From contig NZ_JAZIBG010000028.1 of the NCBI RefSeq assembly GCF_036621135.1, positions 248,001-312,000 on the forward strand: a stretch of DNA of 64,000 nt. Reading direction: 5' to 3'. How positions within the stretch are numbered: the stretch's first letter is position 1; every line of letters starts with the position of its first letter. This DNA is from Aquincola agrisoli. GTDB lineage: Bacteria; Pseudomonadota; Gammaproteobacteria; Burkholderiales; Burkholderiaceae_C. Of the stretch, positions 1 through 8,011 are shown piece by piece. A program made the translations under genes and the position numbers. Under the pieces are notes generated by a model that was not told where the DNA came from, ran no database searches, and saw only the letters and a program-made list of their open reading frames with translations.

Positions 1-13
1 CCGGATCCCACCC

Positions 14-970
14 ATGAACCCCCAAAACCAACCGCCAGCGGCCGAAGACGATGCGGCCGAGGAAGGTGTCGCGCCCGCCTGCGTGATGAGCTTCAACGCC
101 AGCGACGCGAGCGGGGCCGGCGGCCTGGCCGGCGACATCGCCACCATCGCCGCGATGGGCGCGCATGCGCTGCCGGTGGTCACCGCCATCGTCATGCGCG
201 ACACGGCCGAGATCTTCGACCGCCACGAGATCGAAGGCGACGTGGTTGTCGAACAGGCGCGCGGCATCCTGGAAGACGTGACGATCGCCGGCTGGAAGGT
301 CGGCTTCCTGGGCTCGGCCGAGGCCGTCAGCTCCGTCGCCGAGGTCCTTTCAGACTACCCCGACGTGCCGCTCGTCTCGTACATGCCCAATGTCGGCTGG
401 CTCGACGACGAGGAGCACCAAAGCTACCTCGACGCCTACCGCGAGCTGATCCTGCCGCAGACCGAGGTGCTGGTGGGCAACCACAAGACGCTCACCGACT
501 TCCTGCTGCCGGAGTGGGACAACGAACGCCCGCCGTCGGCGCGCGAGCTGGCCGTGGCGGCCGGCGAGCACGGCACGCGCTTCGTGCTGGTCACCGGGGT
601 GATGCTGCCCTCCAAGGGCAAGGGCAGCGAGCAGTGGGTCGACAACGTGCTGGCCTCGCCGCAAGGGGCGCTGACCGGCGAGAAGTTCGAGCGCTTCGAC
701 GCCAGCTTCGTCGGCGCGGGCGACACGCTGTCGGCCGCGCTGGCCTCGCTGCTGGCGGCCGGCAGCGAGTTGCAGGCGGCCGTCGGGGAGGCGCTGGCCT
801 TCCTGGACAACAGCCTCGATGCAGGCTTCCGCCCCGGCATGGGCAACGTCATCCCCGACCGCTTCTTCTGGGCGCTGCCGCCCGGCGAGGAAGGCGAGCC
901 GGGCGAGGATCCCGGCTCCGGCCCCCAGGGCGAGCCCGAAGGCAAGACCGCACCGCGCCAGGTGCACTGA
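14..970 (+). CDS. ThiD/PfkB-like kinase (putative hydroxymethylpyrimidine/phosphomethylpyrimidine kinase)
   Basis: The 318-residue protein has a ribokinase-superfamily fold signature. An N-terminal substrate/glycine region SFNASDASGAGGLAGD (about residues 26-41) resembles the ThiD block, and a C-terminal GAGDTLSA block (234-241) supplies the anion hole and catalytic Asp. ThiD phosphorylates HMP to HMP-PP in thiamine synthesis. Classical ThiD usually has GTGC rather than GAGD here, so another small-molecule (pyridoxal-like) substrate is possible. The last 30 residues are a Gly/Glu/Pro-rich tail without domain signal. hemL follows after 19 bp, suggesting co-transcription. The start at 14 is close to the window edge and an upstream promoter or riboswitch cannot be seen. 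Confidence 0.75.
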   Translation: MNPQNQPPAAEDDAAEEGVAPACVMSFNASDASGAGGLAGDIATIAAMGAHALPVVTAIVMRDTAEIFDRHEIEGDVVVEQARGILEDVTIAGWKVGFLGSAEAVSSVAEVLSDYPDVPLVSYMPNVGWLDDEEHQSYLDAYRELILPQTEVLVGNHKTLTDFLLPEWDNERPPSARELAVAAGEHGTRFVLVTGVMLPSKGKGSEQWVDNVLASPQGALTGEKFERFDASFVGAGDTLSAALASLLAAGSELQAAVGEALAFLDNSLDAGFRPGMGNVIPDRFFWALPPGEEGEPGEDPGSGPQGEPEGKTAPRQVH

Positions 971-989
971 CCCGCCGGCGCACACAGGC

Positions 990-2288
990 ATGAGCAACGA
1001 CAGGAACGCTGAACTCTTCGAGCGCGCGCAGCGCGTGATCCCCGGCGGCGTGAACTCGCCCGTGCGCGCCTTCCGCGCGGTCGGCGGCACGCCGCGCTTC
1101 ATCGCACGGGCGCAGGGCCCATACATGTTCGACGCCGAAGGCCGGCGCTACATCGACTACATCGGCTCCTGGGGCCCGATGATCCTCGGCCACGGCCATC
1201 CCGCCGTGCTGGAGGCCGTGCAACGGGCCGCCACCGAAGGCTTCAGCTTCGGCGCGCCGACCGAGCGCGAGATCGAGCTGGCCGAGGAGATCGCCTCGCT
1301 GGTGCCGAGCATCGAGCAGGTGCGCCTCGTCAGCTCGGGCACCGAGGCGGCGATGAGCGCGATCCGCCTCGCCCGCGGCGCCACCGGCCGGCCCATGCTG
1401 GTCAAGTTCGAGGGCTGCTACCACGGCCATGCCGATGCGCTGCTCGTCAAGGGCGGTTCCGGCATGGCGACCTTCGGCCACCCGACCAGCGCCGGCGTGC
1501 CGCCCGAGGTGGTGCAGCACACGCTGGTGCTCGAGTACAACAACGTCGAGCAGATCGAGGAGGCCTTCCGCCTGCACGGCGCGCAGATCGCCTGCGTGAT
1601 CCTGGAGCCGATCGCCGGCAACATGAACTTCGTGCGTGCGCAGGTGCCCTTCGTCAAGCGCCTGCGCGAGCTGTGCACGCAGCACGGCGCGCTGCTCGCG
1701 TTCGACGAGGTGATGACCGGCTTCCGCGTCGCGCTCGGCGGTGCGCAGAGCCTCTACGCCCAGCTGATCCCCGGCTTCGCGCCCGACATCAGCGTCTTCG
1801 GCAAGGTGATCGGCGGCGGCATGCCGCTCGCGGCATTCGGCGCGTCGCGCGCGGTGATGGGCCTGCTGGCGCCGCTCGGCCCGGTCTACCAGGCCGGCAC
1901 GCTGTCGGGCAACCCGGTGGCGACGGCCTGCGGGCTGGCCACGCTGCACGAGATACGCCGGCCCGGTTTCTTCGAGGCCCTGGCCAGCCGGACCCGCACG
2001 CTGGCCGACGGCCTGGCGGCCGCCGGACGTGACGCAGGCGTGCCGCTGGTCACCGACTGCGAGGGCGGCATGTTCGGCTTCTTCTTCGGCAGCGAGCTGC
2101 CCCAGCACTACAACGCCGTGCTCGCGACCGACAAGGAGCGCTTCAACCGCTTCTTCCACGCCATGCTCGACCGCGGCGTGTATCTGGCACCGGCGCTGTA
2201 CGAGGCCGGCTTCGTCAGCGCCGCGCACACGGCCGAGGACATCGACGCCACGCTGCTGGCCGCCCGTGCCGCCCTGGCCTGCGGCTGA
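990..2288 (+). CDS. hemL: Glutamate-1-semialdehyde 2,1-aminomutase
   Basis: A PLP enzyme of 432 residues that converts glutamate-1-semialdehyde to 5-aminolevulinate, the last step of the C5 route to tetrapyrroles in the cytoplasm. The N-terminus RAQRVIPGGVNSPVRAF, the SSGTEA phosphate-binding block (115-120) and FGKVIGGGMPL with the Schiff-base lysine near residue 272 are all diagnostic. Class-III aminotransferase fold, full length. The ATG at 990 is preferred over an in-frame extension to 819 because it matches the family N-terminus and leaves a short gap after the upstream gene. hemA, the preceding pathway step, is 12 kb downstream. A strong terminator follows. Confidence 0.97.
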   Translation: MSNDRNAELFERAQRVIPGGVNSPVRAFRAVGGTPRFIARAQGPYMFDAEGRRYIDYIGSWGPMILGHGHPAVLEAVQRAATEGFSFGAPTEREIELAEEIASLVPSIEQVRLVSSGTEAAMSAIRLARGATGRPMLVKFEGCYHGHADALLVKGGSGMATFGHPTSAGVPPEVVQHTLVLEYNNVEQIEEAFRLHGAQIACVILEPIAGNMNFVRAQVPFVKRLRELCTQHGALLAFDEVMTGFRVALGGAQSLYAQLIPGFAPDISVFGKVIGGGMPLAAFGASRAVMGLLAPLGPVYQAGTLSGNPVATACGLATLHEIRRPGFFEALASRTRTLADGLAAAGRDAGVPLVTDCEGGMFGFFFGSELPQHYNAVLATDKERFNRFFHAMLDRGVYLAPALYEAGFVSAAHTAEDIDATLLAARAALACG

Positions 2289-2310
2289 GCCACACGACTT
2301 CCTGCTTCTC

Positions 2311-2345
2311 CCGAAGGGCGCCTCCAGGCGCCCTTCGGCGCTTTT
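2311..2345 (+). terminator. Intrinsic terminator of hemL
   Basis: A perfect 12-bp stem (2311-2322 with 2327-2338) with a TCCA loop, followed within 3 bp by four T residues. It lies 22 bp after the hemL stop and ends the thiD-like/hemL unit before the porin operon. Confidence 0.85.
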
Positions 2346-2372
2346 GCCGCGCCACATTTCCAATCAATAAAC

Positions 2373-2397
2373 CCAATCACAAAAATCGGGTGATTGG
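2373..2397. repeat. Inverted repeat CCAATCAC / GTGATTGG upstream of the porin operon
   Basis: Two perfect 8-bp arms (2373-2380 and 2390-2397) are separated by an A-rich 9-bp loop, about 120 bp before the porin start. The CCAATCA half-site recurs nearby (about 2360-2366 and 2482-2488). There is no T-tract after it, so an operator for a dimeric regulator is more likely than a terminator. The surrounding 100 bp are noticeably more AT-rich than the genes. Confidence 0.4.
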
Positions 2398-2517
2398 AGG
2401 AAAAGCGCCGCCAGCCATTCTGGCCTGTTCAGCACCGTTAATGGTCCGTCGATAACGGGCTGCGTGCCACTCCGGTGCGTTTCCAATCATTAATCGGTTT
2501 GAGGTAAGAAAACCATC

Positions 2518-3600
2518 ATGAAACCCCACGCCATTGCCGCGGCAATACTCCCTCTCGCCCTGGGCGCGCCGACCGCGTTCGCCGGCATCCAGCTGGGCGA
2601 GCATGTCACCCTCAGCGGCTTCGGCACGCTGGGAGCAGTGGTCACTGACAACGACGAGGCGCAATTCCGTACCGAATCGAGGCAGCCGCGCGGCGCCGAT
2701 GATTCGGTGGACTTCGGCGTCGACAGCAAACTCGGCGTGCAGGCCAACGTCAAATTCAACGAGACCTTCAGCGCAGTCGGGCAGATACTGACCAGCCGCC
2801 GCATGTCGGACCGCCCCGTCGTCGAATGGCTCTACGGCCAGGCGCAACTTCCCGCGGGGTTCTCGGTGAAATTGGGGCGCATGGTGCTGCCGACCTTCAT
2901 GATTTCGGATTCCCGCGCGGTCGGGTATGCATCGCACTGGCTGCGAGCGCCCCAGGAGGTTTATGGCTCCTATCCGCCGAGCTACTTCGATGGCGGGCAG
3001 CTGCAATACCGCAATGCCTTCGGGCCGGTCAACGCGACCCTGCAGCTGTCGATCGGCCGCACCGAGACCGACATCCACGTGGGCGGCGTGAAGGCCCCCC
3101 TCGAGATGTCGAAGCTGCGTTCGCTCAACCTGCTGCTGGAGTCGGGCAACTGGCTGGTGCGGCTCGGCCACACCGTCGCCCCGGACGCCGAGCTCAAGGG
3201 GCTGGGCATCCCGCCCACCGATGACCAGTTCTCCGGCCTCGGCCTGCAGTACGACAACGGCACGGCGCTTGTGATGGCCGAGTACGCGGTCCGCCGCCAG
3301 GGGGGTGGCAAGCCCTTCGAGAGCGACGGCTGGTACCTCAGCGGCGGCTGGCGGTTCGGCGCCTGGATGCCCTACGCGACCGTTTCGCGCTTCACGCCCA
3401 AGGGCGTGATGTACGGCACACGCCAGAAGGACTCGACCGATGCCGTCGGCGTGCGCTGGGACGCGATGAAAAACGTCGCGATCAAGGCCCAGGTGCAGCG
3501 CGTCGACAGCGCCGCCGCGTTCGTCAAGGCCACGCCCGGCTTCCTCGCCAAGCGGCCCGAAGTGAACGTCTACGGCATCGCCGTCGACTTCGTGTTCTGA
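2518..3600 (+). CDS. Putative outer-membrane porin (beta-barrel) protein
   Basis: 360 residues with a clear signal peptide (about 1-22, cleavage after AFA), then alternating-hydrophobicity beta strands and a terminal phenylalanine (GIAVDFVF), as expected for BAM-inserted barrels. Motifs such as KLGRMVLPTFMISDSR and LSGFGTLG resemble uncharacterised Burkholderiales porin-like proteins rather than the classic trimeric porins. The next gene, a small PstS-like binding protein, starts 11 bp later, and a chemoreceptor follows, so this is the first gene of a likely three-gene operon. The substrate is unknown; phosphate or another oxyanion is an inference from the neighbour. Confidence 0.75.
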   Translation: MKPHAIAAAILPLALGAPTAFAGIQLGEHVTLSGFGTLGAVVTDNDEAQFRTESRQPRGADDSVDFGVDSKLGVQANVKFNETFSAVGQILTSRRMSDRPVVEWLYGQAQLPAGFSVKLGRMVLPTFMISDSRAVGYASHWLRAPQEVYGSYPPSYFDGGQLQYRNAFGPVNATLQLSIGRTETDIHVGGVKAPLEMSKLRSLNLLLESGNWLVRLGHTVAPDAELKGLGIPPTDDQFSGLGLQYDNGTALVMAEYAVRRQGGGKPFESDGWYLSGGWRFGAWMPYATVSRFTPKGVMYGTRQKDSTDAVGVRWDAMKNVAIKAQVQRVDSAAAFVKATPGFLAKRPEVNVYGIAVDFVF

Positions 3601-3611
3601 CGGAGGCCCGG

Positions 3612-4016
3612 ATGATCAAGACCTACGCACGACTGGCCGCGCTGACGCTGGCCGCCTGGAGCACCGGCGCGCTCGCCGCCGACATCGTGGTGATCGGCCA
3701 CCCCGGCAGCGCCGCGCTGAGCAAGGAACAAGTCGCCGACATCTTCCTGGGCAAGAACCAGAGCCTGACCCCGCTGGACCAGGCCGACACCGCCGCGATC
3801 CGCGCCGAGTTCTACAAGAAGGCGACGGGCCGCGATCTCGCGCAGGTCAAGTCGACCTGGTCGCGCCTCGCCTTCACCGGCAAGGGCCAGCCGCCCAAGG
3901 AGCTGCCCGACGCGGCGGCCGTGAAGAAGGCCGTCGCCGCCGACCCGAAGGCGGTCGGCTACATCGAGAAATCCGCTGTCGACGGCAGCGTCAAGGTCAT
4001 CGCCGACATCGACTGA
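3612..4016 (+). CDS. Small PstS-like periplasmic (phosphate-type) substrate-binding protein
   Basis: 134 residues: a signal peptide (1-22, GALA|AD) and a compact single-domain relative of PBP-like PstS proteins, with DIVVIGHPGSAALSKEQVAD, IFLGKNQSL and a C-terminal AVGYIEKSAVDGSVKV typical of phosphate-ABC-annotated small binding proteins. Classical PstS is about 340 residues with two lobes. This one is less than half that, and no PstCAB permease genes are nearby, so it probably does not feed an ABC transporter. A Shine-Dalgarno GGAGG precedes the ATG. Lying between a porin and a chemoreceptor suggests a sensing or outer-membrane accessory role (inference). Confidence 0.75.
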   Translation: MIKTYARLAALTLAAWSTGALAADIVVIGHPGSAALSKEQVADIFLGKNQSLTPLDQADTAAIRAEFYKKATGRDLAQVKSTWSRLAFTGKGQPPKELPDAAAVKKAVAADPKAVGYIEKSAVDGSVKVIADID

Positions 4017-4092
4017 CGGCGCCTGCAGGACGAGCCGGGCGGCCGCGATGCCGTCGCCCGGCACCCCCGCGCCCCCAACACCAGGACAAGGT

Positions 4093-5637
4093 ATGAAGTT
4101 GAGAACCAAGATCTGGGTGCTGCCCATCAGCGCAGCCGCCGTTTTCCTGATCGGCTGCGCCATCAGCTATGCCGTGGGCGCGCACACGTCCGCGACACTG
4201 GAACGCCTGCGAACGCAGGACTATCCGCTGCAGGAGGCGGTGGAGAAGGTCGAACGCGCCATCGACAACTTCCGCAGGACGCTGCAGGCTGCGGCCGCAG
4301 AAGGCGACGACACCCGCCTGAAGGACACCGAGGAGCTCGCCAACGCCACACTGGAGGCCGTGGACGCGCTCGGCCGCATCGAGGGGCAGGCCGAGCTGGT
4401 GATCGCGCTGCGCAGGAACGTCTCCGCCTACCAGATGGCAGCGCTGGACGTCACCCGCACCATGCTCTACAAGGGTGACGTCACGGGCCAGCTGACGCAC
4501 ATGCAGGCGACCATGGAGGTGCTGGACACCCAGCTCGCCACCAGCAAGGAGGCGGCGCAGGCCGCGGTGGCCGAGGCGCAGAACATCATGGCCGAAGGCG
4601 TGCAGCGCAACCTGCTGGTCGTGCTGGCGACCTGCCTGGCGGCACTGGCCTCGCTGGGCATCGCGTCCAAGCTGATCGTGGCGTCGGTCTGGCGCGACCT
4701 GGGCGACGAACCCGAGCACCTCGGCCACGCCATGCGGCGCATCGCCGACGGCGACTTGTCGTCCGAGATCTCGACGCCGGCGCCGGGGGCCCACGCTCAA
4801 TCGGTGAGCGCCGCGCTCGCCGCGATGGCCCGTCGGCTGAGCGACACGGTCGGCGTGATCCGCCTCGCGACCGACTCGATCACCACGGCCTCGAGCGAGA
4901 TTGCGGCGGGCAACCAGGACCTCAGCGCGCGCACCGAGCACACCGCGTCGAACCTCCAGCAGACAGCCAGCGCGATGGAGCAGCTCACGGGCACGGTGGG
5001 CCAGACGGCCGGCGCCGCGATGCAGGCGCGCTCGCTGGTCGACAACGCCGCCGAGGCCGCGCAGCGCGGCGGCGACATCGTCGCCCAGGTGGTCGACAAC
5101 ATGAACGAGATCAACGCCGCCTCGCGCAAGATCACGGACATCATCGGCCTGATCGACGGCATCGCGTTCCAGACCAACATCCTCGCGCTGAACGCCGCGG
5201 TCGAGGCGGCCCGCGCCGGCGAGCAAGGCCGCGGCTTCGCGGTGGTGGCCAGCGAGGTGCGCAGCCTCGCCAAGCGCAGCGCGCAGGCCGCGGGCGAGAT
5301 CAAGACGCTGATCGCGCTGTCAGGCGGCAAGGTGGAGACCGGCGCCCAGCTGGTGGGCGACGCGGGCACCGCGATGGAGCAGATCGTCGCCAGCGTGCGC
5401 CACGTCAACAGCGTCATCTCGGAGATCAGCGCCGCCGCCAGCGAGCAGTCGTCGGGCATCGGCAGCGTCAACGAGTCGGTGGCGCAGCTCGACCAGATGA
5501 CGCAGCAGAACTCGGCGCTGGTGGAGCAGTCGGCCGCGGCCTCGAGCAGCCTGCGCGAGCAGGCGGAAAGGCTGTCGGCGGCCGTCGCGGCCTTCCGCCT
5601 CGATCTGGTCCAGGGCGCGCCGTCACCCGGCGCCTAA
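4093..5637 (+). CDS. Methyl-accepting chemotaxis protein
   Basis: 514 residues in classical order: TM1 (about 7-28), a periplasmic four-helix-type sensor of about 140 residues, TM2 (about 171-194), HAMP (RRIADGDLSSEI) and a long cytoplasmic signalling helix. The highly conserved hairpin tip carries ALNAAVEAARAGEQGRGFAV followed by VASEVRSLAKRSAQAAGEIK. No C-terminal CheR/CheB-tethering pentapeptide is seen. The ATG at 4093 removes an atypical Pro-rich 15-residue extension and puts the transmembrane segment at the N-terminus. It follows the PstS-like gene by 76 bp on the same strand, so the receptor may read out occupancy of that binding protein (inference). Confidence 0.93.
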   Translation: MKLRTKIWVLPISAAAVFLIGCAISYAVGAHTSATLERLRTQDYPLQEAVEKVERAIDNFRRTLQAAAAEGDDTRLKDTEELANATLEAVDALGRIEGQAELVIALRRNVSAYQMAALDVTRTMLYKGDVTGQLTHMQATMEVLDTQLATSKEAAQAAVAEAQNIMAEGVQRNLLVVLATCLAALASLGIASKLIVASVWRDLGDEPEHLGHAMRRIADGDLSSEISTPAPGAHAQSVSAALAAMARRLSDTVGVIRLATDSITTASSEIAAGNQDLSARTEHTASNLQQTASAMEQLTGTVGQTAGAAMQARSLVDNAAEAAQRGGDIVAQVVDNMNEINAASRKITDIIGLIDGIAFQTNILALNAAVEAARAGEQGRGFAVVASEVRSLAKRSAQAAGEIKTLIALSGGKVETGAQLVGDAGTAMEQIVASVRHVNSVISEISAAASEQSSGIGSVNESVAQLDQMTQQNSALVEQSAAASSSLREQAERLSAAVAAFRLDLVQGAPSPGA

Positions 5638-5674
5638 AGGCACCGCCGATGGCAGCCGCGCCGCGGTGCGGCCG

Positions 5675-6151
5675 TCAGGCGGGCGAAGAGCGCAGGCCAT
5701 ACACCTGGCCGGCCACCCAGACGTACTCGGCACGCAGCACCGGCTCGCCCTTTTCGCCCGGCGCCGCGAACCCGAGCACCGCCAGCGGCGTACCCACGGC
5801 GATGGGGGCCATCTTCCAGGCCTCCAGCCGCGTCAGCGGCGCCAGCTCGACCGTCCACAGCTTGTCGGTGCGGGTGGGCAAGCGCGCGGCGGCCAGCAGC
5901 GCCGGGCCCTCCACCGGCGCGGACTGGGCCGGCAGCGCACGCTGCGCGAGGTCGGCGGGCAGGCGCAGATCGCCCGCGCGTTCCAGCGTCAGCTCGGCAT
6001 GCGGATTGCGCCAGGCGACCTTGGCCGCCTTGCCCTCGAGGTACAGCGGGCGCTGCTGGTCGAAGCCGCTCCAGCCGTGGTGCGCCCAGGCGCCGCGCAC
6101 CATCGCCAGCGCGGCGGGCACGCCGATTGCGAGAACCGTTCTGCGTCGCAT
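5675..6151 (-). CDS. Exported DUF6152-like protein
   Basis: 158 residues. A Tat-like or Sec signal (MRRRTVLAIGVPAALAM, cleavage near GAWA|HH) precedes a small beta-rich domain beginning HHGWSGFDQQRPLYLEG, with KAAKVAWRNPHAELTL, the pattern of DUF6152 proteins. Function unknown; the His-His at the mature N-terminus could bind metal (speculative). It lies 20 bp downstream of the membrane protein at 6172-6597 in the same direction, so the two probably form an operon. Confidence 0.75.
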   Translation of the reverse strand: MRRRTVLAIGVPAALAMVRGAWAHHGWSGFDQQRPLYLEGKAAKVAWRNPHAELTLERAGDLRLPADLAQRALPAQSAPVEGPALLAAARLPTRTDKLWTVELAPLTRLEAWKMAPIAVGTPLAVLGFAAPGEKGEPVLRAEYVWVAGQVYGLRSSPA

Positions 6152-6171
6152 GACAACCTCCGTCGTTCAGT

Positions 6172-6597
6172 TCAATACGCCAGCCAACGGCCGCAGATGA
6201 TCACCGCAAGCCAAAGCCCCACCGAGAGCGCGGTCTGCGCCCGGGCGAGCACATCGAGCTTCGACAGGCCGCCGCGGGCATGGAAGAGCACCGCGTTCAC
6301 CCCGGCGAGGCCGACCAGCCCCAGCTTCCACAGGAAGAGCCGGTGGGCCAGCAGTTCGGCGGGCTGGCTGGCGAACATCAGCAGCCCGCTGGCAGCAACG
6401 ATCGCGAAGCCGCCGAGCGTGACCGGCAACGCCAGCCGCGCGAGCGGGCGCACGGGCACCGCGGCGCCCCAGCCCCAGATGCGCAGCTCCAGCAGCATCA
6501 GGCTGCCGACCAGCAGCGCGATGCCGGCGATGTGCACCGCCTCCAGCGCGGGATACAGCCAGGCATGCTCGGCGATCCAGGTCCATCCTCGCCCCAT
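6172..6597 (-). CDS. DUF6644-like integral membrane protein
   Basis: 141 residues with about four hydrophobic helices. LYPALEAVHIAGIALLVGS and a later LFLWKLGLVGLAGVNAVLFH place it in the DUF6644-type family, whose conserved histidines resemble haem- or metal-coordinating b-type membrane proteins (family-level suggestion, not shown). First gene of a two-gene unit with the exported DUF6152-like protein. It is divergent from mpl with only 43 bp between starts, so both promoters overlap there. Confidence 0.75.
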   Translation of the reverse strand: MGRGWTWIAEHAWLYPALEAVHIAGIALLVGSLMLLELRIWGWGAAVPVRPLARLALPVTLGGFAIVAASGLLMFASQPAELLAHRLFLWKLGLVGLAGVNAVLFHARGGLSKLDVLARAQTALSVGLWLAVIICGRWLAY

Positions 6598-6640
6598 GGC
6601 CGTACCTTAGCGCCTGCCACCCGCTCCTAGAATCTTTTCC

Positions 6641-8011
6641 ATGCATATCCACATCCTCGGCATCTGCGGCACGTTCATGGGCGGCCTCGCCGCGCTGGCG
6701 CGCGAGGCGGGTCACCGCGTCACCGGCTGCGATGCCAACGTCTACCCGCCGATGAGCGACCAGCTGCGCGCGCTCGGCATCGACCTGATCGAGGGCTTCG
6801 ATGCCGGCCAGCTCGCCTTGAAGCCTGACCTCTTCGTGGTCGGCAACGTGGTCAGCCGCGGCAACGCGCTGATGGAGGCGATCCTCGACGCCGGCCTGCC
6901 CTACACGAGCGGCCCCCAATGGCTGGCCGAGCACGTGCTCCAGGGCCGCCACGTGCTGGCGGTGGCCGGCACGCACGGCAAGACCACCACCACGTCGATG
7001 CTCGCGTGGATCCTCGAGCACGCCGGGCTGCAGCCGGGCTTTCTCGTCGGGGGCGTGCCGCAGAACTTCGGGGTGTCCGCCCGGCTGGGCGTGGGCAGGC
7101 CGTTCGTGATCGAGGCCGACGAATACGACACCGCGTTTTTCGACAAGCGCAGCAAGTTCGTGCATTACCGCCCGCGCACCGCGGTGCTGAACAACCTGGA
7201 GTTCGACCACGCCGACATCTTCGACCGCATCGAGGACATCGAACGCCAGTTCCACCACCTCGTGCGCACCGTGCCGGCGAGCGGCCGATTGGTCGTGAAT
7301 GCGCGGGAAGCCACGCTGCAGCGGGTGCTCGAACAGGGCTGCTGGAGCGAGGTGGTGCGCTTCGGCCCGCCGCGCGAGGAAACCGGTGCGCTGCGGGCCC
7401 GCGGCGAGCCGCATGCCTTCGACGTGCTGCGCGGCAGCCTGAAGATCGGCCGCGTCGAATGGGCGCTGTTGGGGGAACACAACCAGCTCAACGCACTGGC
7501 GGCGATCGCCGCGGCCGAGCACGTGGGCGTGGACCCGGAGATCGCGGCCCGGGCCCTGGGCAGCTTCGAGAACGTGCGCCGCCGGCTGGAACTGCGTGGC
7601 GAGGCCGGCGGGGTGAAGGTCTATGACGACTTCGCGCACCACCCGACCGCGATCCGCACCACCGTCAACGGCCTGCGGCGCAAGGTGGGGCTGGCGCGCA
7701 TCCTGGCGGTGTTCGAGCCGCGCTCCAACACGATGAAGCTGGGCACGATGAAGGCCCAGCTGCCGTGGTCTCTGGAAGAGGCCGACCTGTCCTTCTGCCA
7801 CGGCGGCGGCCTGGGCTGGGATGCCCGCGAGGCGCTGGCGCCCATGGGCGCGCAGGCCTCGGTGCACGACAGCATCGATGCCCTCGTCACCGCCGTGGTG
7901 CGCGCCGCCAGGCCGGGCGACCACGTGCTGTGCATGAGCAACGGCGGCTTCGGCGGCGTGCACGCCAGGCTGCTGGTCGCACTGCAGAAGCCGGCCGGCC
8001 CTAACTCCTGA
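6641..8011 (+). CDS. mpl: UDP-N-acetylmuramate:L-Ala-gamma-D-Glu-meso-DAP ligase
   Basis: 456-residue Mur-ligase-family enzyme that recycles tripeptide released from peptidoglycan by joining it to UDP-MurNAc in the cytoplasm. It begins HIHILGICGTFMGGLAALA, the Mpl version of the MurC N-terminus. It carries the ATP loop AGTHGKTTTTSM (about 110-121), the central EADEYDTAFFDKRSK block specific to Mpl, and the C-terminal DDFAHHPTAI motif. Full length. Its 3' end overlaps the convergent metalloprotease gene by 11 bp. A separate MurC lies in the division cluster, so this is not a misannotated murC. Confidence 0.96.
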   Translation: MHIHILGICGTFMGGLAALAREAGHRVTGCDANVYPPMSDQLRALGIDLIEGFDAGQLALKPDLFVVGNVVSRGNALMEAILDAGLPYTSGPQWLAEHVLQGRHVLAVAGTHGKTTTTSMLAWILEHAGLQPGFLVGGVPQNFGVSARLGVGRPFVIEADEYDTAFFDKRSKFVHYRPRTAVLNNLEFDHADIFDRIEDIERQFHHLVRTVPASGRLVVNAREATLQRVLEQGCWSEVVRFGPPREETGALRARGEPHAFDVLRGSLKIGRVEWALLGEHNQLNALAAIAAAEHVGVDPEIAARALGSFENVRRRLELRGEAGGVKVYDDFAHHPTAIRTTVNGLRRKVGLARILAVFEPRSNTMKLGTMKAQLPWSLEEADLSFCHGGGLGWDAREALAPMGAQASVHDSIDALVTAVVRAARPGDHVLCMSNGGFGGVHARLLVALQKPAGPNS

